DNA from: Acidobacteriota bacterium
GTDB taxonomy: Bacteria; Acidobacteriota; Blastocatellia; Pyrinomonadales; Pyrinomonadaceae
NCBI GenBank assembly: GCA_020201365.1
Contig: JAIVGV010000455.1
Coordinates: forward strand, 1 to 5,605
Length of the DNA: 5,605 nt
Direction of reading: 5' to 3'
Shown: positions 1 through 5,605 of the stretch, in pieces
Layout of the letters: each line of letters starts with the position of its first letter
How positions within the stretch are numbered: position 1 is the stretch's first letter
Made by a program: the position numbers and the translations under genes
Notes under the pieces: generated by a model
The model's database searches: none
What the model was told of the DNA's origin: nothing
Seen by the model: only the letters and a program-made list of their open reading frames with translations

Positions 1-5
1 GGATA

Positions 6-71
6 GGGGCTGGGGGTTGGGGAAGAAAAGACTTCTCTGCCCCAACCCACAAACCCCCAGCCCCCAACCCC
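6..71. repeat. G/C-tract inverted repeat upstream of purA
   Basis: The plus strand has G runs at 6-9, 12-16 and 19-22 (GGGGCTGGGGGTTGGGG). The complementary C-rich tract lies at 40-71 (CCCC AA CCC, then CCCCCAGCCCCCAACCCC). GGGTTGGGG (14-22) can pair with CCCCAACCC (40-48) around a 17-nt loop. Alternatively GGGGCTGGGGG (6-16) can pair with CCCCCAGCCCC (54-64). The minus strand of 40-71 has five G runs of three to five bases with 2-5 nt spacers, which meets the usual G-quadruplex pattern. The left side is cut by the window edge, so the full repeat may be longer. It looks like a low-complexity interspersed intergenic repeat; any regulatory role is inference. Confidence 0.75.
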
Positions 72-77
72 TGATCC

Positions 78-1397
<1,320 letters not shown>

Positions 1398-1402
1398 CCA
1401 GC

Positions 1403-1432
1403 TTGCCGCGCGCTCGCGCGCGACGTTAGAAT
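1403..1432 (+). promoter_or_regulatory. sigma70-like promoter of the tRNA-Lys gene
   Basis: A -35 box TTGCCG (1403-1408) and a -10 box TAGAAT (1427-1432, five of six matches to TATAAT) are 18 nt apart. They start just after the purA stop codon. Transcription would begin near 1439, about 40 nt before the mature tRNA. The spacer is almost pure CG and could form a 6-bp hairpin (CGCGCG, CTCG loop, CGCGCG), but such CG runs are common in this DNA. The same box pair and spacing occur before the selenoprotein gene. Confidence 0.55.
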
Positions 1433-1479
1433 GCTCAACACTATTGGAGTCTCGTTAGTTCGACCGGGGAGCTAGAGCC

Positions 1480-1551
1480 GGGTCGGTAACTCAATGGTAG
1501 AGTATCGGCCTTTTAAGCCGAGAGTTGTGGGTTCGAATCCCACCCGACCCA
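1480..1551 (+). tRNA. tRNA-Lys (anticodon UUU)
   Basis: A complete cloverleaf of 72 nt can be folded by eye. The acceptor stem GGGTCGG (1480-1486) pairs with CCGACCC (1544-1550), and the discriminator is A1551. The D stem is ACTC/GAGT (1489-1492 and 1500-1503), with a loop containing GG. The anticodon stem is TCGGC/GCCGA (1505-1509 and 1517-1521), with loop CTTTTAA and anticodon TTT at 1512-1514. The variable region is GAGTT. The T stem is GTGGG/CCCAC with loop TTCGAAT. All four stems pair fully. CCA is not encoded, so it must be added after transcription. The anticodon reads AAA and AAG. Flanking sequence resembles the ends of a second tRNA (1475-1481 and 1566-1590). Confidence 0.96.
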
Positions 1552-1560
1552 TTTCAGTAA

Positions 1561-1590
1561 ACGACGCAGGCTCGAGCCCTGCCCGGCTCA
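1561..1590 (+). pseudogene. 3' remnant of a second, Lys-like tRNA
   Basis: Ten bases after the tRNA-Lys lies a T-arm-like hairpin, GCAGG-CTCGAGC-CCTGC (1566-1582). It is followed directly by CCGGCTC and an A (1583-1590), the layout of a tRNA 3' end. No D arm or anticodon arm precedes it. The matching 5' acceptor strand, GAGCCGG, occurs at 1475-1481 just before and overlapping the tRNA-Lys. GAGCC...GGCTCA acceptors and a GCAGG T stem are known from bacterial tRNA-Lys genes. The T loop has C where tRNAs almost always have T at position 54, so it looks decayed. It is probably not functional by itself; it may be a gene-conversion or integration scar. Confidence 0.55.
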
Positions 1591-1595
1591 TCAGA

Positions 1596-1643
1596 CGGCA
1601 CAACGCGACGGACGCGACGTGTCGCGTCCGTCGCGTTGTGCCG
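1596..1643 (+). terminator. perfect 23-bp palindromic hairpin after the tRNA
   Basis: The arms 1596-1618 and 1621-1643 are exact reverse complements, starting CGGCACAACGCGACGG and ending CCGTCGCGTTGTGCCG. The centre is GT (or a CGTG tetraloop on 22 bp). Its place 45 nt after the mature tRNA suggests that it ends tRNA transcription or sets the processing end of the precursor. No T run follows (next bases ATAATAG), so it is not a classical intrinsic terminator. The exact match of the arms also fits a mobile or REP-like palindromic repeat. Within each arm GCGAC occurs twice, four bases apart. Confidence 0.55.
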
Positions 1644-1734
1644 ATAATAGCGGGCAGCCGCCGCGCCGCCGCGGGCATCCATCTCTAGCCGGTCGCATCG
1701 TCCGGCGAAAAGCTGAAACGGAAGAAAATTGAAC

Positions 1735-3900
1735 ATGAGAAACCTTCGCCTTTTACTCGTCGCACTCGTCGCCGCAGCCGCCGTCGCGTCCGTCGCCCCG
1801 CGCCGCAGCGCGCGCGCGTCCGCGACGCCCGCCGCAGTCCAGACCGCGGACGCCAACCCGTTCTTCCAGCCGAGCACGCTGCCCTTTCAGGCGCCGCCCT
1901 TCGACAAGATCAAGGACAGCGACTACCAGCCCGCCATCGAGGAGGGCATGAAGCGGCAGCTCGCCGAAGTTGACAAGATCGCCAACAGCGCGGACGCGCC
2001 CACCTTCTCGAACACCATCGAGGCGATGGAGCGCACGGGGTCGCTCCTGGCGCGCGTCATGCACGTCTTCAACGGGCTGACGGGCGCGGACACGAACCCG
2101 ACCTTGCAGCAGGTCGAGTCAGAAGAGACGCCCAAGCTCGCCGCGCACTCGGACAAGATTTATCTGAACCCGAAGCTCTTCGCGCGCGTCAAGACGATCT
2201 ACGAGAAGCGCGACCGGCTCAACCTCGACGCGGAATCGAAGTTCCTCGTCGAGCGCTACTACAAGAACTTCGTGCGCGCGGGCGCGCTGCTCTCGGAAGC
2301 CGACAAGACACGCTTGCGCGCCTTGAACGAAGAGGAGGCGAAACTCTCCACAGACTTCCGCAGCCACGTGCTCGCCGACACGAACGACTCGGCGGTCGTC
2401 GTTGACGACAAGTCGCAGCTCGAAGGCTTGAGCGAGGGCGACATCGCCGCCGCCGCGCAGCTCGCCAGAGATCGCAAGCTCCCCGAAGGCAAGTACGTCA
2501 TCGCCTTGCAGAACACGACGCGCCAGCCCGTCGTCATCCAGATGAAGAATCGGAGCTTGCGCCAGCGCGTGCTCAAGGCGTCGTCCGAGCGCGGCAGCCA
2601 CGGCGGCGCGAACGACACGCGGGCGATTGTGACGCGCCTCGCGCAGCTCCGCGGCGAGAAGGCGAAACTTTTGGGCTTCAAGACCTACGCCGACTACAGC
2701 CTCGACGATCAGATGGCGAAGACGCCGGAGAACGCGCTCAAGCTGATGAGCGATCTCGTCCCCGCCGCCACCGCCAAGGCGCGCGCCGAAGCCGTCAAGC
2801 TCCAGAAGGTCGCCGACTCCGAAGGCAATCATTTCAAGATCGAAGCCGCCGACTGGGAGCACTACGCCGAGAAGGTGCGCAAGGCGGAGTACGACATCGA
2901 TCAGGCGCAGGTCAAGCAGTACTTCGAGCTGAACCGCGTGCTGCAGGACGGCGTCTTCTTCGCCGCCAACAAGCTCTACGGTCTGACCTTCAAGGAGCGC
3001 AAGGACATCCCCGTCTATAACCCGGACGTGCGCGTCTTCGAGGTCTTCGACGCCGACGGTTCCTCGATGGCGCTCTTCTACGCGGACTACTTCCAGCGCC
3101 CGTCGAAATCGGGCGGCGCGTGGATGGACGTCTTCGTTGACCAGTCAACGCTCCTGGGGACGAAGCCCGTCATCTACAACGTCGCCAACTTCCAGAAGCC
3201 AGCCGCGGGTCAGCCCGCGCTCCTGAGCTTCTCCGACGTGACGACGATGTTCCACGAGTTCGGGCACGCGCTGCACGGCATGTTCTCGCGCGTCAAGTAC
3301 CCGACGCTTTCGGGCACGAACGTGCCGCGCGACTTCGTGGAGTTCCCCTCGCAGTTCAACGAGCACTGGGCTTCGGAGCCGACCGTCTTCGCCAACTACG
3401 CGAAGCACTACCAGACGGGCGAGCCGATGCCGCAGGCGCTCGTCGAAAAGATTCGTCGCGCGCACACCTTCAATCAGGGCTACGACACGACTGAATATCT
3501 CGCCGCCGCGCTCTTAGACATGGCTTGGCACACCGTCCCGCCGGGCTCGCCCCTGCAGGACGTCTCCACGTTCGAGCCCGCCGCGCTCAAGCGCTTCGCG
3601 GTTGATCTGCCGGAAGTGCCGCCGCGCTACCACACGACCTACTTCTCGCACATCTGGGGCGGCGGCTACTCCGCCGGCTACTACGCCTACCTGTGGAGCG
3701 AGGTGCTCGCGCACGACGCCTTCTACTGGTTCAAGGAGCACGGCGGCATGACGCGCGAGAACGGTCAGCGCTTCCGCGACATGCTCCTCTCCCGCGGCGG
3801 CACGCAGGACGCGGCGGCGCTCTACCGCGCCTTCCGCGGTCGCGACCCGCAAGTCCAGCCGCTCCTCATCGAGCGCGGGCTCACGGGCAACGAGAAGTGA
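1735..3900 (+). CDS. dcp: secreted M3-family peptidyl-dipeptidase (Dcp-like)
   Basis: This is a zinc metallopeptidase of family M3. Dcp members remove dipeptides from peptide C-termini; relatives are oligopeptidases. From the ATG at 1735 it has 721 aa, against about 680 for E. coli Dcp; the excess is mostly an N-terminal export signal (MRNLRLLLVALVAAAAVASV, then ARASA, a possible cleavage site near residues 29-31). A periplasmic location is therefore likely. The zinc site is HEFGH at residues 507-511, with Glu536 in DFVEFPSQFNEHW as third ligand, 25 residues after the second histidine as in thimet oligopeptidase. The C-terminal substrate loop HIWGGGYSAGYYAYLWSEV is present. A TTG at 1729 is in frame, but GGAAG at 1720-1724 is better spaced for the ATG. 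A possible -10 box GATAAT sits at 1643-1648 without a clear -35. Exact specificity (Dcp or oligopeptidase) is not provable here. Confidence 0.95.
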   Translation: MRNLRLLLVALVAAAAVASVAPRRSARASATPAAVQTADANPFFQPSTLPFQAPPFDKIKDSDYQPAIEEGMKRQLAEVDKIANSADAPTFSNTIEAMERTGSLLARVMHVFNGLTGADTNPTLQQVESEETPKLAAHSDKIYLNPKLFARVKTIYEKRDRLNLDAESKFLVERYYKNFVRAGALLSEADKTRLRALNEEEAKLSTDFRSHVLADTNDSAVVVDDKSQLEGLSEGDIAAAAQLARDRKLPEGKYVIALQNTTRQPVVIQMKNRSLRQRVLKASSERGSHGGANDTRAIVTRLAQLRGEKAKLLGFKTYADYSLDDQMAKTPENALKLMSDLVPAATAKARAEAVKLQKVADSEGNHFKIEAADWEHYAEKVRKAEYDIDQAQVKQYFELNRVLQDGVFFAANKLYGLTFKERKDIPVYNPDVRVFEVFDADGSSMALFYADYFQRPSKSGGAWMDVFVDQSTLLGTKPVIYNVANFQKPAAGQPALLSFSDVTTMFHEFGHALHGMFSRVKYPTLSGTNVPRDFVEFPSQFNEHWASEPTVFANYAKHYQTGEPMPQALVEKIRRAHTFNQGYDTTEYLAAALLDMAWHTVPPGSPLQDVSTFEPAALKRFAVDLPEVPPRYHTTYFSHIWGGGYSAGYYAYLWSEVLAHDAFYWFKEHGGMTRENGQRFRDMLLSRGGTQDAAALYRAFRGRDPQVQPLLIERGLTGNEK

Positions 3901-3933
3901 GCGCGACTGGAAGCGGGATCGAATCACGACTTC

Positions 3934-4413
3934 TCAACTAATCACCGACGCGAAAGGGGCGACTGCGCGCCAGTAAACCGCTTCGGGAGCCCAAGCCGAG
4001 TCGGGGTAACTCTCGGCGACGCGCGCGTAACGCTCCTGCGCCTCCGCCCAGCGCTTGTGCGTGAAGGCGACGCGCGCGAGCGCCGTCTCAAGCCACGCGC
4101 GAAACTCCTCCTTCGAGAGATAGCCCTCGTTGCGCGCGCGCTCCGCGCCTGCGGAGTCCAAGACGACGACGGTCGGCGTCCAGTTGGCGTCGAAGCGGTG
4201 GAAGTAGGCGGGGTGCTCTTTGATGTGCGCTTCGAGCGGCGTGAAGTTCTCGTTGATGTAGGCGGAGAGTTCCGCGTCGGCGTATGACTCGGCTTCCAGC
4301 CGAGCGCAAGCGCCTCAAGCGGGCGCGGCGCTGAAGTCAACCAGCACCGGCTTCCCCGCAGACTTCGCCTCGGCGAGCGCCGCGTCGGCGTCCTTTCTCC
4401 ATTCGACAGCCAT
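3934..4413 (-). CDS. thioredoxin-fold selenoprotein with UxxC active site (TGA read as Sec)
   Basis: One frame runs from the ATG at 4413 to the TGA at 3934-3936, broken only by TGA at 4315-4317 (codon 33). Read as selenocysteine, the product is 159 aa. The first part, GKPVLVDFSAAPA (20-32), is a thioredoxin beta strand leading to the redox motif U33-G-A-C36, where relatives have CxxC. NWTPTVVVLD (77-86) carries the cis-proline (Pro80) expected next to such a site, followed by GYLSKEEF. Residues about 107-150 form a TPR-like helical pair (KRWAEAQERYARVAESYPDS). There is no signal peptide, so it is probably a cytosolic thiol/selenol oxidoreductase; the substrate is unknown. Translation is backed by AGGAGGTGA at 4419-4427, five bases before the ATG. 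The end (VAPFASVIS) stops abruptly after the TPR, 33 nt from the convergent peptidase gene, and may be truncated. A nonsense-mutated pseudogene is the alternative, but the SECIS-like hairpin and the exact site argue against it. Confidence 0.85.
4279..4314 (-). promoter_or_regulatory. bacterial SECIS-like hairpin after the Sec codon
   Basis: Reading the minus strand from the TGA at 4317-4315, ten bases (GGCGCTTGCG) lead into CTCGGCT-GGA-AGCCGAG (4304-4288), a perfect 7-bp stem with apical loop GGA. The loop begins 17 nt after the UGA. GGCG (4314-4311) can also pair with CGCC (4282-4279) across a 6/5-nt internal loop, giving an extended stem based at the UGA. Bacterial SECIS elements bind SelB, lie inside the coding region, have their apical loop about 16-37 nt after the UGA, and need a G in the first two loop bases; all of this is met. 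Binding itself is inferred. Confidence 0.8.
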
Positions 4414-4418
4414 GTTCC

Positions 4419-4427
4419 TCACCTCCT
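4419..4427 (-). promoter_or_regulatory. perfect Shine-Dalgarno of the selenoprotein gene
   Basis: AGGAGGTGA on the minus strand is fully complementary to the 3' end of bacterial 16S rRNA. Its last base lies five bases before the ATG at 4413. This fixes the start codon of the thioredoxin-like gene and shows that the short part before the TGA is really translated. Confidence 0.85.
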
Positions 4428-4452
4428 CTATGATGTTCGCTTTCGTCCGCGA

Positions 4453-4482
4453 ATTATCGCCCCGCCACGCGCGGCGCGGCAA
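4453..4482 (-). promoter_or_regulatory. sigma70-like promoter of the selenoprotein gene
   Basis: On the minus strand, TTGCCG (4482-4477) and GATAAT (4458-4453, five of six matches to TATAAT) are separated by 18 nt. Transcription would start near 4446, giving a leader of about 33 nt that includes the Shine-Dalgarno sequence. It lies in the gap after the oxidoreductase gene, so the selenoprotein can be expressed independently of it. Read-through from upstream is not excluded, as no strong terminator lies between the two genes. Confidence 0.5.
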
Positions 4483-4514
4483 ACCTGCGCGGCTGGAACC
4501 GTCGGCGACGCGCG

Positions 4515-5576
4515 TCAGTCCTTCGCGCGCTCGTACTGCACAGCCCACGGCGCTTCGGCTCCGAGCGACTTCGCCGCGTGGAGCGCCCAGTAAGGATCGC
4601 GCAGGAAGGCGCGCGCGAGGAAGACGGCGTCCGCCTCTCCGTTCGCGATGATCTCTTGCGCCTGCCGCGCTTCGGTAATCAGCCCGACCGCGCCGGTCGC
4701 GATCCCAGCCTGCTCGCGTATCGCCGCGGCGAACGGCACCTGGTAGCCGGGCGCGACCGGAATCTTCGCGCCGGGGACGAGCCCGCCGCTCGAACAGTCA
4801 ACGAGATCGACGCCCACCTCTTTCAGCCGCCGCGCGAACTCGACCGACTGCCCCAAGTCCCAACCATTCTCCGCCCAGTCGGTCGCCGAGACGCGCGCGA
4901 AGAGCGGCAGCCGTTCGCCCCACGCGCGCCTGACCTCCTCCGTCACGCGCAGCGGAAACCTCATGCGCCCTTCGAGACTTCCGCCGTACACGTCGGCGCG
5001 CAGGTTCGAGAGCGGCGACAGGAACTCGTGCAGCAGGTAGCCGTGCGCCATGTGCAGCTCGATCACTTCAAAGCCCGCCTCCAGACTTCTGCGCGTCGCC
5101 GCGACGAACTGCGCGACGACCGACTCGCAATCATCAATCGTCATCTCGCGCGGCGCGGGGTAGTAGCCGAACGGCACGGCGCTCGGCGCGACGGTCTCCC
5201 AAGCGCCCTCGCCTTCCTTGAGCGGCTTGCCGCCGCGCCACGGCACGTCGGTCGAAGCCTTGCGCCCCGCGTGCGCGAGCTGAATGCCTGCGACCGCGCC
5301 CTGCGACTTGATGAACGCCGCGACGGGTTGCAGAGCGCGCGCGTGCCCGTCAGACCACAGCCCCAGGTCGCCGGGGGAGATTCTGCCTTCGGGCGAGACG
5401 GCGGTCGCCTCCGCCACGACGAGCGCCGCGCCGCCGACCGCGCGGCTCCCCAGATGAACCATGTGCCACTCGTTCGCCAGCCCCTCCCGGCTCGAATACT
5501 GGCACATCGGCGACACGAACACGCGGTTTCTGAACTCGACTCCCCTGATCCTCAAACTCGAAAACAGACCGCTCAC
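4515..5576 (-). CDS. NADH:flavin oxidoreductase, YqjM-class Old Yellow Enzyme
   Basis: This is an FMN-dependent ene-reductase: it takes hydride from NAD(P)H and reduces activated C=C bonds, such as those of unsaturated carbonyl compounds, in the cytosol. The product has 353 aa from the GTG at 5576, against 338 for Bacillus YqjM. Class-defining residues are visible: SPMCQYS with Cys25 and Tyr27 near the flavin, QLAHAGRK (99-106), the substrate-binding histidine pair HMAH (His175, His178) followed by GYLLHEFLSPLSN, RVSATDW with Arg228, and LARAFLRDPYW (320-330) in the FMN phosphate region. AAGGAGG at 5583-5589 lies six bases before this GTG. A TTG eight codons further upstream would place that ribosome site inside the gene, so the GTG is preferred. 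The physiological substrate is unknown; the next gene downstream is the redox selenoprotein. Confidence 0.95.
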   Translation of the reverse strand: MSGLFSSLRIRGVEFRNRVFVSPMCQYSSREGLANEWHMVHLGSRAVGGAALVVAEATAVSPEGRISPGDLGLWSDGHARALQPVAAFIKSQGAVAGIQLAHAGRKASTDVPWRGGKPLKEGEGAWETVAPSAVPFGYYPAPREMTIDDCESVVAQFVAATRRSLEAGFEVIELHMAHGYLLHEFLSPLSNLRADVYGGSLEGRMRFPLRVTEEVRRAWGERLPLFARVSATDWAENGWDLGQSVEFARRLKEVGVDLVDCSSGGLVPGAKIPVAPGYQVPFAAAIREQAGIATGAVGLITEARQAQEIIANGEADAVFLARAFLRDPYWALHAAKSLGAEAPWAVQYERAKD

Positions 5577-5582
5577 ACTTAC

Positions 5583-5589
5583 CCTCCTT
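5583..5589 (-). promoter_or_regulatory. Shine-Dalgarno deciding the GTG start of the oxidoreductase
   Basis: AAGGAGG on the minus strand is followed by GTAAGT and then GTG at 5576-5574. Spacing of six bases is near ideal. The longer in-frame TTG start at 5600 has no such site within the window, which ends five bases further on. Confidence 0.75.
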
Positions 5590-5605
5590 GCTCCCGACAA
5601 ACGAC

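Noticed and set aside
6..71. GGGGTT-type tract as telomere-like or CRISPR repeat
   Set aside because: Units are few and irregular, there are no spacers, and the neighbour is an ordinary housekeeping gene. A low-complexity intergenic repeat is enough.
1729..1731. TTG start for the peptidase, two codons upstream of the ATG
   Set aside because: The GGAAG site at 1720-1724 would be only four bases from TTG; its spacing favours the ATG at 1735.
1472..1877. Short ORFs crossing the tRNA and the palindrome, with repeated peptides such as RHNATDAT
   Set aside because: Peptides like RVGFEPTT and SRAGLEPAS are known translations of tRNA genes, and the mirrored peptide comes from the palindrome. They are not proteins.
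3942..4340. Long minus-strand ORF (132 aa) rich in Arg, Ser, Thr and Pro
   Set aside because: It is an out-of-frame shadow of the selenoprotein gene with low-complexity composition and no ribosome site.
3934..4413. Thioredoxin-like gene as a nonsense or frameshift pseudogene
   Set aside because: No frameshift is needed because the same frame continues, and only one stop occurs. It is TGA rather than TAA/TAG, it lies exactly at a redox cysteine site, a SECIS-like hairpin follows, and promoter and ribosome site are intact. A pseudogene remains possible only if the genome lacks Sec machinery.
4509..4529. Hairpin CGCGCG with a 9-nt loop over the stop codon of the oxidoreductase gene, as terminator
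   Set aside because: The stem has only six CG pairs, no T run follows, and CGCG runs occur throughout this DNA.
4315..4548. A 77-aa minus-strand ORF ending at 4315, apparently a separate small protein
   Set aside because: It starts upstream of the true ATG and runs through the promoter and Shine-Dalgarno region. Its useful part (from 4413) is the first 32 residues of the selenoprotein, ended artificially by the Sec TGA.

Overview
The window is GC-rich bacterial DNA carrying four protein genes, one tRNA gene and several non-coding structures. Gene content and codon style suggest a soil or aquatic bacterium of Acidobacteriota type, possibly Blastocatellia. That placement is an impression from protein flavour and base composition, not something the sequence proves.

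Left half, plus strand. A G/C-tract inverted repeat (about 6-71) runs almost up to the start codon of purA (78-1397), the adenylosuccinate synthetase of AMP synthesis. A sigma70-like promoter just past purA drives a tRNA-Lys(UUU) gene (1480-1551). This tRNA sits inside what look like the two ends of another Lys-type tRNA. A perfect 23-bp palindromic hairpin (1596-1643) follows. Next is a secreted, Dcp-like zinc peptidase of family M3 (1735-3900).

Right half, minus strand. Two genes converge on the peptidase gene. The upstream one is a YqjM-class Old Yellow Enzyme (4515-5576). The downstream one (3934-4413) is the most notable item here: a thioredoxin-fold gene whose reading frame is interrupted by a single in-frame TGA. 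That TGA lies exactly where the first cysteine of the CxxC redox motif belongs, and a hairpin with a G-rich apical loop starts 10 bases later, as in a bacterial SECIS element. I read it as a selenoprotein with a UxxC active site. It has its own promoter and a perfect Shine-Dalgarno sequence, and a standard gene caller would split it into two spurious fragments.

The genes do not form one operon. purA, the tRNA and the peptidase each appear to be separate housekeeping units. The flavin oxidoreductase and the selenocysteine thioredoxin are adjacent redox genes on the same strand, but a 100-nt gap holding a recognisable promoter separates them. They may therefore be transcribed independently.
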